Shown: piece by piece, positions 19,825 through 28,583 of the stretch | How the letters are laid out: each line of letters opens with the position of its first letter | Position numbering within the stretch: position 1 is the first letter of the stretch | Assembly (NCBI RefSeq): GCF_014284255.1 | Contig: NZ_JACOFV010000010.1 | Span: forward strand, 62,001 to 126,000 | Source: Cognatundibacterium jejuense | Lineage (GTDB): Bacteria > Pseudomonadota > Gammaproteobacteria > Burkholderiales > Burkholderiaceae_D | DNA: 64,000 bases | Reading direction: 5' to 3' | Notes under the pieces: model-generated | Database searches by the model: none | Told to the model about the DNA's origin: nothing | Seen by the model: only the letters and a program-made list of their open reading frames with translations | Translations under genes and position numbers: made by a program

Positions 19825-20276
19825 AGCGAACCTCTTTAAAAGTTAAAATATTGTCACTAAAATCTATCTTGAGACATTAATATAAAAAAGGCAATACTTT
19901 ATTTGCTGTGGTATTGTTGTTTTTTGTATATTATTTTAAATTTTACATGTTGCTTCAGATGTCGGCAGCTGACGGCATACTCTTTTAATTGAGAAATTTT
20001 TAATTTAAATTCTCTTAAATTAAATTAATTTTGATCTAAAGTTAATAAAATTGATCTAAATATCAATAAAAGTCTCCCATTGGAAAAATATAAATTTAAA
20101 CACATCTCGTCATTCGGCAATAATTTTCGCGATAGGTAATTTCATCCCATGGCTTGATATATCAAGTGGTATTGTTGCTAAATTTACACTATTAGCTATT
20201 GATGGAGCAATTTAATGACAGGGCGAGCGTAATATGTGTGCTCTGATAACCGTTGTCGAGGTGCCAGGCGGGAAAC
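19825..20276. other. AT-rich intergenic stretch with palindromes
   Basis: No gene is visible. The stretch holds TTGATCTAAA twice at a 20-base interval (20031-20040 and 20051-20060), the inverted pair TAATTTAA/TTAAATTA around 20000, and a perfect 14-base palindrome CTTGATATATCAAG at 20153-20166. It lies upstream of the DUF2726 gene and downstream of the hydrolase gene, both on the reverse strand. It is probably regulatory or a decayed region. Confidence 0.5.
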
Positions 20277-20996
20277 TTAGTTGGTGATAAAACTGCGCAA
20301 TATGTTTGCCAGTTCTTGTGGTTTTTCGAGTGGTGACATGTGACCACACTGATCCAGAACTCGAAAAGTCGGATGTGGCAGCGCTGCTGCTATGTTTTCT
20401 GCCTCACTCAAAGACCGCATCTGATCCTGACGACTGGCGACGACAAGTGTCGAACAGAAAATTTTTTCAAAATCGGCATAGCCATCTTCACGGACGATGC
20501 TCAATTGCCGGATAAATACTTCTCGGCCCAACGCCAGAGACATGTTTTGCATTTGCGTCAGTAAGGTCGTGTTATCGGCATTGTCAGGATGTAAGGCACG
20601 TTTCAAGGCAGTGATGGTCTGACCTTTGTATGGAAAAATTTTCAGCATTTTTATTTGTTGCTGATTGCGCTCTATTTCTTCGGATGTCGTAGCGCGTGCC
20701 GAGGTATTAAGCAGGATCAGTTTGCTGATTTTTTCTGGTGCCATCAAGGCGACGCGGCGGGCGACATAACCACCCAAAGAAAAACCAATTAGTATGCAAG
20801 ACGAAGGTAACTGAGAAATGATACGTGAGGCGATCGCATCAATGCTGTCGCCATGATTTAAATCGGAAAAATGAACAGACCCTAGTTCCTTTAGATCCGG
20901 AAGTATCATTTCCCACAAAAATGTATCGCACATAAAGCCAGGAATGAGCACGATATCCGTGCCATTGGCGAGAGGGTGTTGCGCATGTTTCTTCAC
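20277..20996 (-). CDS. Alpha/beta-fold hydrolase
   Basis: This 239-residue esterase-like hydrolase has DIVLIPGFMCDTFLWE (oxyanion region), the nucleophile elbow IGFSLGGYVARR with Ser73, an acid in ASRQDQMRSLSEAE and the catalytic histidine in QCGHMSPLEKPQEL. It starts at GTG with GGAAAG upstream. The substrate cannot be inferred; relatives include MenH-like and 3-oxoadipate enol-lactonase-like enzymes. The next gene upstream on the same strand encodes a 101-residue unknown protein 32 bases away, so the two may be cotranscribed. Confidence 0.85.
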   Translation of the reverse strand: MKKHAQHPLANGTDIVLIPGFMCDTFLWEMILPDLKELGSVHFSDLNHGDSIDAIASRIISQLPSSCILIGFSLGGYVARRVALMAPEKISKLILLNTSARATTSEEIERNQQQIKMLKIFPYKGQTITALKRALHPDNADNTTLLTQMQNMSLALGREVFIRQLSIVREDGYADFEKIFCSTLVVASRQDQMRSLSEAENIAAALPHPTFRVLDQCGHMSPLEKPQELANILRSFITN

Positions 20997-21028
20997 TTCA
21001 TGCTTTCCATCAACGGCTGCGTTGGGTG

Positions 21029-21334
21029 TTATTTCTTTTGACGCAAGCTCAGTAACAAGTTATCGACTTCGGCACTCAACGGAATTCCGAGTTGCCGCAA
21101 TAATCGAATATGTAAAACCATATTTTCCAGCACCAGCTTAGCCGCTACTGCCAGTAGCGTAAGTTGCCTGTCTTCGACGCTGAAGCTATCTAGCTTTTCT
21201 GCCATTTCACACAAGTGGTCGGCAATCAACGTTCTTAACTGATCATCTTCAAAAGGAAGATCCGCGAAGTCGATAGGGTCTTCGGTTTCTACTTCCTTCA
21301 TCAACAACGTGAGCTGTTCAGGTGTGATGGTCAT
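21029..21334 (-). CDS. Uncharacterised acidic helical protein
   Basis: This 101-residue protein, not recognised, is predicted all-helical and acidic at the N-terminus (LLMKEVETEDPIDFADLPFE), ending with VLHIRLLRQLGIPLSAEVDN. It has no signal peptide, membrane span or cysteine cluster. It precedes the alpha/beta hydrolase gene by 32 bases on the same strand. Codon use is like its neighbours and the frame is unbroken, so I take it as real, but its function is open. Confidence 0.6.
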   Translation of the reverse strand: MTITPEQLTLLMKEVETEDPIDFADLPFEDDQLRTLIADHLCEMAEKLDSFSVEDRQLTLLAVAAKLVLENMVLHIRLLRQLGIPLSAEVDNLLLSLRQKK

Positions 21335-21492
21335 AAATCGGAGTTCATGAATACTATATCAAAATAAAAAATGATTTAGTTCATTGTAGACAGTAGGCAG
21401 TATTCCACAAAGACCATGCAACTAAAATTAACATATAAGCGCACGATACAACGAGATAACTCGATTGTGACTTTGGCGCTAAATAAAATTAT

Positions 21493-22179
21493 TTAATCAC
21501 CAAAAGGATAACGCCGTAGTAAACGTAAATTTTCTCCAGGATGGGCTTCATGAAACAAAGCAATACTGCGTATGACAAGCGGTTCGCCGATATCAAAATG
21601 ACGACCAGCTGCTTTCAGCATGGCATCGACAGAGTCAGTATTATTGAGACTATCTGTGATCGTCATATGAAACCGATATTCTTCTGCTGTATAAGGATAT
21701 CCCCAGTGCTGCAACAACCTCAGTTGCCGCGCACTTAATTGTTGTTGCTGACGGCGCGCTAATTCTTCTGGCTTGAGTGCTGCACGCAAATGGTCAAATT
21801 GACTCACGCATTGCATCGCTAATTGATTCAATAAGCTGGTGTCGCCAACCGGGCGAATCGCCAGAAAGTCGCCCATCCATTCCAATTGTGGAGAGGGAAC
21901 TTCTGTCGCTTGTTGCCGCCGACAAAAAGCCCGCAATGCCATCTCCAGATCTTCTACTTGATGTCCGGGAGCTAATCGAAATGGTGCTTTTAATGTCGCG
22001 TGGAAGCCATAACGCCGTGCGTCTTTAGTCAGATTTTGCAAAACATTGGGTAGCACGCTCGGGATGCGGATTTGTTCAATGCTATCTGATGTTTCAGGAT
22101 CGCGCCCTAGCCACTGGCAGCCAGCATGCCACCACTTGCTGTCTTGTTCTGGTGCAAAATAAAGTGCGTAACGGCTCAT
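21493..22179 (-). CDS. DUF1045 protein, 2H phosphoesterase fold (phosphonate-associated)
   Basis: This 228-residue protein belongs to the DUF1045 family, often encoded in C-P lyase clusters. It carries the two HxT motifs of 2H phosphoesterases: YGFHATLKAPFRLAPGH and YRFHMTITDSLN. The N-terminus MSRYALYFAPEQDSKWWHAG is typical. The likely substrate type is a cyclic phosphodiester, such as ribose cyclic phosphates formed in phosphonate breakdown. It lies 11 bases after a binding-protein gene on the same strand, and phnM lies divergent about 1.2 kb away, which supports the phosphonate link. Confidence 0.87.
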   Translation of the reverse strand: MSRYALYFAPEQDSKWWHAGCQWLGRDPETSDSIEQIRIPSVLPNVLQNLTKDARRYGFHATLKAPFRLAPGHQVEDLEMALRAFCRRQQATEVPSPQLEWMGDFLAIRPVGDTSLLNQLAMQCVSQFDHLRAALKPEELARRQQQQLSARQLRLLQHWGYPYTAEEYRFHMTITDSLNNTDSVDAMLKAAGRHFDIGEPLVIRSIALFHEAHPGENLRLLRRYPFGD

Positions 22180-22190
22180 ATTTCTACTGT

Positions 22191-23075
22191 TTAGTTACCG
22201 ACCTGATCGGTAGGGAAACGCAAAGAATCACGTAACAAAAATCCCATAGGCATATTCATATTCGAACCCTTTGGTGGAATGGGGCGCATGAACCAATGGT
22301 CGTAAATTTTATAAATCTCGCCGTCGTTGATGATACGTAGCATCTCGGTATCGACAATTTTTTTGAATCCGGGTTCATCTTTTCGCATCATGATCGAATA
22401 GGGCTCTACCGAAAGGGCATCGCCGACAATCGCAAAGTTGGCTGGATTTTTGGAATCTGCGCGCAAGCTGTATAGCAGCACGTCATCCATAGGGAAGGCA
22501 TCAGCTTTGTTTTCTTCTACCATTTTGAACGAATCCTGGTCGGTGTTACCTTCGATGAGTTTGATATTGAGTGAGTTAATATCGTTGCGATCAGCCAGCA
22601 GTTTCACGGTAGTCGTGCTCTTGGTCGTAACGATGGTGCGGTTACGGAACTGATTCCAATTTTTTATGCCACTATCAGCCCTGACTAAAGCTTTGACGCT
22701 AGAGAAAAAATGCGGAACCGTAAAATCAAATTTTTTACGTCGCTCTGCGTTATTCGTGGTACTACCGCATTCCAGGTCAATCTTGTCTTCCAGCAATGCG
22801 CTAAAGCGGGTACTCGAGTCAACCGGAGTAAACTGTACTTTGAGATTTGGTAGCTTCAATTCTTTCTTGATCGCGTCAGCCACCTTCGAACATAAATCAA
22901 TGGCGTAGCCCGCGCCCTGCCCATTTGCACCGATAAAAGCAAATGGAGGACTTTCTCTCACACCTATCGTCAGTGTTTGCGTTTTTCGGATTTTTGCCAG
23001 CGTGTCGGATGAAGAAGCATGCGCCGGAGTGAGCAGGCTGATCAGAACGGAAAAGTACAAAACGGCATAACGCAT
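22191..23075 (-). CDS. Polar amino-acid-type periplasmic binding protein (GltI-like)
   Basis: This 294-residue exported protein has a signal peptide (MRYAVLYFSVLISLLTPAHA) and an SBP_bac_3 fold: LTIGVRESPPFAFIGANGQG, GYAIDLCSKVADAIKKEL, VDSSTRFSALLEDKIDLECG and KADAFPMDDVLLYSL. It is closest in pattern to glutamate/aspartate receptors. AGGAA precedes the ATG. No permease or ATPase gene adjoins it; it is cotranscribed with the DUF1045 gene instead (11 bases). Whether it binds an amino acid or a phosphonate-related compound such as an aminoalkylphosphonate is not decidable here. Confidence 0.87.
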   Translation of the reverse strand: MRYAVLYFSVLISLLTPAHASSSDTLAKIRKTQTLTIGVRESPPFAFIGANGQGAGYAIDLCSKVADAIKKELKLPNLKVQFTPVDSSTRFSALLEDKIDLECGSTTNNAERRKKFDFTVPHFFSSVKALVRADSGIKNWNQFRNRTIVTTKSTTTVKLLADRNDINSLNIKLIEGNTDQDSFKMVEENKADAFPMDDVLLYSLRADSKNPANFAIVGDALSVEPYSIMMRKDEPGFKKIVDTEMLRIINDGEIYKIYDHWFMRPIPPKGSNMNMPMGFLLRDSLRFPTDQVGN

Positions 23076-23415
23076 AATGTATTCCTGATAAAGTGGACAA
23101 ACAGATGTCGATAAAAGAGAGGTATAAAAACTAAAAAATTCGATAGGTAAAAAAGTTAAAATAAAAAATGATTTACCTGATTCAATTTAACAGTCTATTC
23201 TCAATACAAAAGAGTGAATTCTGGCTTTTTTCTTGAATAAGATTTTGTGCTTGGAAAAGTGGTATCACGTGAAAGTTAATGATTTAAATGAATGTCATCA
23301 AAGCGATAGTTATTTTTTTTACAAAATTTCTTATCTTTCGCTTATGGTGTAAGTAATTTGCGCGGCAGGTATGGTAATGTGCTGCCCGTCGTGGTTTCTC
23401 TAAGGCAATTAGTTC
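23076..23415. other. Divergent promoter region between binding protein and phnM
   Basis: These 340 AT-rich bases separate two divergent genes. I see no open reading frame of convincing character and no hairpin strong enough to call a terminator. The region should hold the promoters of phnM and of the binding protein/DUF1045 operon. I found no recognisable Pho box (CTGTCAT-type repeats). Confidence 0.5.
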
Positions 23416-24570
23416 ATGAATTTTACGCAAGTCACTGAGTTTACTATTCGTAATGCTCGCATCGTTACCGCTGATCAGGCGTTTACTGGCAGTGTCAATG
23501 TAGGGCATGGCGAGTTCAGCGAACTGACCTCTGGCTGCCATGGTTTGGCTGGCGACGATTGGCATGGTGATTATTTATTGCCTGGTTTAGTTGAGTTGCA
23601 TACCGATAATGTAGAAAAACACCTGTTGCCGCGCCCAAAAGTAGGTTGGCCTGTGCAATCGGCGATTTTGGCGCACGATGCGCAGGTGGTTGCAGCTGGT
23701 ATAACGACAGTATTGGACGCTATTGCGGTCGGAGATCTGGAGCCGGATAGTTTCAGAACGCAGACGCTTCAAGCTTGCGTTAAAGGATTTGACGATGCGC
23801 GCGAAGCTGGATTATTACGTGCCGAGCATTATTTACATCTGCGCCTTGAACTAGGAGAGCAGGACTTATTGTCGCTGTTTGCACCCTTAGCCCGACATCC
23901 ACGTTTAAAGTTGGTCTCTTTGATGGATCACACTCCCGGTCAACGACAGTGGACGGACTTAGACGCCTACCGTATTCAGGTCGCTGGCAGGCATGGATGG
24001 TGTGACGAAAAAGTCGATGCAATGCTGAAGATATTTTCGGATCGGCAACAGCGATTTGCAAGCCAGAATCGGGAAAAAATCAGGCATCTTTGTCATGACA
24101 ATACGCAAGTGATTCCACTGGCAACGCACGACGATACGACGCCAGAACATGTGTTTGAGGGTGTGCGTGATGGTGTGAGTATTTCTGAATTTCCGACTAC
24201 TTTGGTCGCAGCGCAATGCGCGCGCGAGAAGGGATTGGCGATAGTGATGGGTGCGCCGAATTGCGTCAGAGGCGGATCACATTCAGGCAATGTTGCAGCG
24301 GCTGAATTAGCGCGGCACGGTTTATTGGATATCTTGTCTTCGGATTACGTACCAGCGAGCTTGTTGCACGGGGCATTTTTATTGCAAGAGCATGGTTACT
24401 CTTTGCCGCAGGCTATTGCTACTGTCAGCAGGACTCCTGCTCAAAAAATAGGCATGAGCGACCGGGGCGAAATTGCTGTCGGGCTACGTGCAGATTTCTT
24501 GCGTGTCAGAATGTTTCAGGGAGTGCCAGCCGTGATCGGTGTATGGAAGCAAGGACGCCAAATCGCCTGA
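23416..24570 (+). CDS. phnM: Alpha-D-ribose 1-methylphosphonate 5-triphosphate diphosphatase
   Basis: PhnM removes pyrophosphate from ribose methylphosphonate triphosphate, one step of the C-P lyase pathway. The 384-residue amidohydrolase-fold protein has the metal-binding ELHTDNVEKHLLPRPKV motif specific to PhnM, LVSLMDHTPGQRQW, PLATHDDTTPEHV, SISEFPTTLVAA, VMGAPNCVRGGSHSGNV and ILSSDYVPASLLH. No phnG-L genes adjoin it in this window. The DUF1045 gene on the opposite strand is the only phosphonate-type companion. Transcription converges on the sirtuin gene with 19 bases between the stops. Confidence 0.95.
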   Translation: MNFTQVTEFTIRNARIVTADQAFTGSVNVGHGEFSELTSGCHGLAGDDWHGDYLLPGLVELHTDNVEKHLLPRPKVGWPVQSAILAHDAQVVAAGITTVLDAIAVGDLEPDSFRTQTLQACVKGFDDAREAGLLRAEHYLHLRLELGEQDLLSLFAPLARHPRLKLVSLMDHTPGQRQWTDLDAYRIQVAGRHGWCDEKVDAMLKIFSDRQQRFASQNREKIRHLCHDNTQVIPLATHDDTTPEHVFEGVRDGVSISEFPTTLVAAQCAREKGLAIVMGAPNCVRGGSHSGNVAAAELARHGLLDILSSDYVPASLLHGAFLLQEHGYSLPQAIATVSRTPAQKIGMSDRGEIAVGLRADFLRVRMFQGVPAVIGVWKQGRQIA

Positions 24571-24589
24571 ACGTCGGGTCTTATTCGCG

Positions 24590-25450
24590 CTACAGACGCG
24601 ATCCCCCTTTGCTGTGATGCGCCTTCCATGCAAGATCTAATGCCGACAGGGCCTCAACGGCGCCCGCAGCCAGGCCCAGGTCTGCCTTGCCTGAGACTGT
24701 CGGTTCGCGCACATTGATACGGATGAGCCTGCCACCATACTGTTGCACAATCCTGTGACTGAAATGACGCACCGTTGGTATTGCCGTCCCGGCACCAATT
24801 TCGATCACGAGTGGTCTGGACACTGTTTGTAACCAACGTTCCTGCCGATCGGCTTGCTGTTCTTGATGCTGCTCCAGCCAATTCCAATCTTGAAACATCA
24901 GAATGTTCGGACGCGCCATGCCACCACAACGGGGGCATGTTGGCGCTGCATTTTCGAGCCGGCATTTGATGGTATCAATGACGGGCTCGAATTTGTGTGC
25001 AGACCAGATTGCCTCACTGCAAGGCAACATGCATTGCAGTCGGTGGATAGAACCATGACATTCATTGATGCGTTGAGGATCAAACCCCGCCAGCTGAAAT
25101 TGGCCGTCCACATTGCTGGTAAAAATACTATAACCCGCTGCTTTCGTGGCGGCCCATTTAAGTAAAATGCGAAATCCCTCATGGGGTACGGTATTTCTGT
25201 ATAGATTCAACCTGTGTCCATAAAATCCCCACGCCTGCTGAGGCCTTCGACGGAAAGCGGCTGGCGTCGCGATTTCATGAAATGCTATTTTTTGCGCTCC
25301 CAATGCTGGGTAAGCGTTCCAAAAGCCTTCGGTACCCCGAAAGTCAGGTAAGCCCGAATCAACGCCTATGCCTGCACCAGCAGCAATCATCAGTGCATCA
25401 GATTGTTCCAGTAGCCCAATGGCATGGTTTAACTGACTTTCGGTAAGCAT
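24590..25450 (-). CDS. SIR2-family NAD-dependent protein deacylase
   Basis: The enzyme removes acyl groups from lysines using NAD. The 286-residue frame has GAGIGVDSGLPDFRGTEGFW (NAD binding), TSNVDGQFQLAGF, the catalytic histidine in NECHGSIHRLQC, and zinc cysteine pairs CMLPC and CPRCGG. RPNILMFQDWNW and EIGAGTAIPTVRHFSHRIV follow. It belongs to the class with long inserts seen in proteobacterial 'Sir2' proteins. I set the start at 25450, next to the domain; a start at 25501 adds 17 residues. Ribosome-binding sites are weak for both. Confidence 0.85.
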   Translation of the reverse strand: MLTESQLNHAIGLLEQSDALMIAAGAGIGVDSGLPDFRGTEGFWNAYPALGAQKIAFHEIATPAAFRRRPQQAWGFYGHRLNLYRNTVPHEGFRILLKWAATKAAGYSIFTSNVDGQFQLAGFDPQRINECHGSIHRLQCMLPCSEAIWSAHKFEPVIDTIKCRLENAAPTCPRCGGMARPNILMFQDWNWLEQHQEQQADRQERWLQTVSRPLVIEIGAGTAIPTVRHFSHRIVQQYGGRLIRINVREPTVSGKADLGLAAGAVEALSALDLAWKAHHSKGGSRL

Positions 25451-25866
25451 GATGTGTTTGCCTGCGGTGTTTGTCCGTGTGAATTTACAACACTTTGCCA
25501 TTAATAATTACGCAACACAATAGTAAAGCCTGTATTTGTTACTCAGCTTACTGCAGATCGCTTGCGCGTTATAACCCTCTTCACTTTCAAGGCAATCAGT
25601 GATGAGATTGTACTAATAAATTTAAATAATAATTTAATAAGACATTCGCGCTTGAATGTTTATTGCTCATTGACAACATTGTGGCTAAAGGTTAGCGTCT
25701 GTCTCCGATGAAAACCGGTATCCGATTTTAAAGTTTTCACGTCTTGGGTCTTATCGAAGATTATTCCGGCGGTGCATGGTGCTCAAGGCGTTACACTTGT
25801 ACGCCCAGGTGCCAATCGCTGCTGGAGTATTTTTGCTTAAGTCATACCTAAAATCCTGGAGAAATA
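25451..25866. other. Divergent intergenic region, sirtuin / binding protein
   Basis: The region is AT-rich in its first half. An inverted repeat GAAAAC/GTTTTC at 25710-25715 and 25733-25738 lies about 130 bases before the binding-protein start. No gene is visible apart from the alternative sirtuin start. It presumably carries both promoters. Confidence 0.4.
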
Positions 25867-27069
25867 ATGCGTATCAAATCTATTGTTATCTGTGCCTTAC
25901 TCAGCGCGAGCGCAACTTCTGTGTGTTTTGCAGAACAGGCGCCAATCCGAATTGGCATTATCGGACCATTCAGCGCCAAGTCTTCGCTGGACATGGGTGA
26001 AAGTGTTCGTGGTGGTGCGCGTGTTTTTGAAAGCGATTTGAACCAGATCGGTGGTGTCCTTGGGCGAAAAATCGAACTAGTCGAACGCGATGATCAAGCC
26101 AAACCAGAAGTTGGTATGGCGATGGCGAAAGAATTAATCGAAAAAGAAAAAGTTGTTGCAGTCGTCGGTTTTGCCAATACTGGTGTTGCCTTGCAGGCAG
26201 CGACCGTTTTTCAAAATGCCAAAATTCCGCTCATTATCAGTGGTGCGACTGGTGCCAAAGTCACTCAGCAATTTATGCCGCCAGCAGTCCCGAATAGCTA
26301 TATTTTCCGCGTTGCCGCAAGTGATAGCTTGCAACCCGTTTCCATGCTCACTGAAGTGATTGATAAACGCAAACTGAATCAGATTGCGATTTTGCACGAT
26401 GACACCCCTTATGGTCAGTTTGGGAAAGATAGTCTGCTCGCCGAAATGAAGCGTCGCAACTTGACGCCGGTCGCCGTTGAAAGCTTTAAGATTGGCGATC
26501 TGGATATGACGAAACAAGTGCTGCGTGCAAAGCAAACCGGAGCACAGATTATTGTCACCTATTGTCTGGCCAATGAAGCAGCAGCGGTGGCTAATAGTAT
26601 GGGCAAGGTGAAAGCCAACATTCCTTTAGTTGGTTCGTGGATTTTGTCGCATCATGGATTTATCGAACAAGCAGGGGCGAATGCTGAAGGTGCTCGTATG
26701 CCAGTGACCTTCATCGAAAACGAATCTACCCGTAGCGATGGTTTTGTGCTGTCGTATTTGCGTCTGAACAATACCAAACGTATTCCTTCAGCCGTTGCAG
26801 CGGCGCAGACCTATGATGCGCTGCGCATACTCAGTTTGGCCATTATGCAGGCTAATAGCACTGCACCTGATAAAATTAAAAACGCTTTAGAAGATATGAA
26901 ATATGAGACGACATCAACCGTGGTGACGCGCTACAAAAAGCCATTTTCTAAAAACGATCATGAAGCGATTACTCAGAATATGTTATTCATGGGAGAAATT
27001 CGTCGCGGAAAAGTGATCTACGCTTATAAAGAAGATGAAAGAAGTTCGCTGATTGTACGTAAAAAATAA
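25867..27069 (+). CDS. Orphan branched-chain amino-acid-type periplasmic binding protein
   Basis: This 400-residue exported receptor has a signal peptide (KSIVICALLSASATSVCFA), then PIRIGIIGPFSAKSSLDMGE, the Peripla_BP_6 opening. Further blocks are VVAVVGFANTGVALQAA, QIAILHDDTPYGQFG and SAVAAAQTYDALRILSLAIM. GGAG precedes the ATG. It is the third LivK-type receptor in the window and, like the one at 14.3 kb, has no transporter genes beside it. It is divergent from the sirtuin and convergent with the kinase gene. Confidence 0.88.
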   Translation: MRIKSIVICALLSASATSVCFAEQAPIRIGIIGPFSAKSSLDMGESVRGGARVFESDLNQIGGVLGRKIELVERDDQAKPEVGMAMAKELIEKEKVVAVVGFANTGVALQAATVFQNAKIPLIISGATGAKVTQQFMPPAVPNSYIFRVAASDSLQPVSMLTEVIDKRKLNQIAILHDDTPYGQFGKDSLLAEMKRRNLTPVAVESFKIGDLDMTKQVLRAKQTGAQIIVTYCLANEAAAVANSMGKVKANIPLVGSWILSHHGFIEQAGANAEGARMPVTFIENESTRSDGFVLSYLRLNNTKRIPSAVAAAQTYDALRILSLAIMQANSTAPDKIKNALEDMKYETTSTVVTRYKKPFSKNDHEAITQNMLFMGEIRRGKVIYAYKEDERSSLIVRKK

Positions 27070-27154
27070 GTCAGAAAAAGCAGACCAGGTGGCGATGTCA
27101 GAAGCAGCTAGTGCGCTAAAACATGCTTAATAAATTGGTTTAATAAATGCCGTT

Positions 27155-28582
27155 TTATTTCTCGTTGTTCTTCACTACAGTCACCGTACAATCTGCTTCA
27201 GCGACCACTTGTGCTGAGACGCTACCCAGGTAGCGTCTCAATGCAGAACTCCCACGTGAACCGATGATGATGTGATCAACATCGTTGTTGCGAGCGTAAT
27301 CAATGATCGCCATCGCCGGATCGGGTGACTCCAAAACGTGAAAAGTGATTTTATCGCTGTTAATATTCAAGGGGCGAGCCCAGTGTTTGAGTTCAACCAA
27401 TTGTTTAACGTGAATGTTTTCACCTTGTTGTATCAAACTTTCATCCATACCGATGCGGCTGGTTTTGCGTATCGTCAGACATGCGAGTCTGGCGCCGGGT
27501 TCGGTTTGCAGCATACGGCGTGTGATTTGCCGCAGACTCTCTGCTAATTTTTCTGACCCATGGCTTAAATCGAGAGCCACCACAATAATGGGTGCTTTTG
27601 ATAATTGCTCAGAAACGCTATGTTGCAACACCAAATCGGCGCCGACCGCTTTAAATCGGCGTTTCACAACCGCCAGATAACCATCTTGCTGATCTTTCTT
27701 TGCACGGGCTGTTAACGTCAGTTGCTCTGGATGTTGCAACAAAAAAGCCAGCTGCGCCGCCGTATCAAAACGTGCATTTGGATCGACTTCTAAACAACGC
27801 AAAATAATTTCTTGCAACCAGTCTGGCATATCTGCCCTGTGATTGCGTGGTGGAATCGGGTCGCGGTACAGACGCTTTTTTAAACCGGAAACGGAGGTTG
27901 GATGTCCAAATGGACGTTCACCTGTTACCAGATGATAGAGCAACACCCCCAGTGCAAACAAATCACTACGCGGTTCATTGCGAACCCCCATCACTTGTTC
28001 GGGCGATATATACGGGCCAGTGCCCAAAGGCAGACGAAATTCTTCGTCCAGCAGATCGGGTAAGCGGTCATGGCGCGACAAGCCAAAATCAATCAATACC
28101 GCCAGTCCATTTTGGAACATGATGTTGCTAGGCTTAATGTCGAGATGAATCACATGCTGACGATGCAAATCTTGCAGGGCATTGGCGATTTTGACGCCGA
28201 CGCTGACGACTTCGTCAAGTGGTAATGGTGCTTTTTCAAAGCGACCGCGCAAGGATTCTCCGGCAATTTGTTCCATCACAATGTATGGTTGTGCATCAAA
28301 ATCTCCGGCACCAAAGTACCGCGGCACGTGATCACCTTTGAGCTTAGGCATGATCATTTGTTCGACTTCGAATGCCACGATCGCAGTCGGGTCATCGCTG
28401 GAAAATAGCAACGGTACTTTCATGATCAGCGGCGGAACACCGTTTTCCAGACCGGGTTTGTTGAGATGGCGCTGGCGCAGATCGGTGACGCGCCACAAGG
28501 CCGCCATGCCGCCGGTATGTAATTTCTCCTCTAGCCGGTAACCATCAAATTCCATCCCGATCTGCAGGCTGCGCGTGCTCAT
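27155..28582 (-). CDS. Serine/threonine protein kinase fused to a universal stress protein domain
   Basis: In this 475-residue soluble protein, residues 1 to about 280 form a Hanks-type kinase. It has a glycine loop EKLHTGGMAALWRV, lysine in IMKVPLLF, the catalytic loop HLDIKPSNIM (HLD instead of HRD), DFGLSRHD, GTGPYISPEQVMG and SDLFALGVLLYHLVTGERPF. From about residue 325 comes a UspA domain (APIIVVALDLSHGSEKLAES) with the ATP-binding ending IIIGSRGSSALRRYLGSVS. There is no membrane span. The metallophosphoesterase gene ends one base before its start on the same strand, suggesting a kinase/phosphatase operon. Confidence 0.9.
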   Translation of the reverse strand: MSTRSLQIGMEFDGYRLEEKLHTGGMAALWRVTDLRQRHLNKPGLENGVPPLIMKVPLLFSSDDPTAIVAFEVEQMIMPKLKGDHVPRYFGAGDFDAQPYIVMEQIAGESLRGRFEKAPLPLDEVVSVGVKIANALQDLHRQHVIHLDIKPSNIMFQNGLAVLIDFGLSRHDRLPDLLDEEFRLPLGTGPYISPEQVMGVRNEPRSDLFALGVLLYHLVTGERPFGHPTSVSGLKKRLYRDPIPPRNHRADMPDWLQEIILRCLEVDPNARFDTAAQLAFLLQHPEQLTLTARAKKDQQDGYLAVVKRRFKAVGADLVLQHSVSEQLSKAPIIVVALDLSHGSEKLAESLRQITRRMLQTEPGARLACLTIRKTSRIGMDESLIQQGENIHVKQLVELKHWARPLNINSDKITFHVLESPDPAMAIIDYARNNDVDHIIIGSRGSSALRRYLGSVSAQVVAEADCTVTVVKNNEK

Positions 28583-28583
28583 T

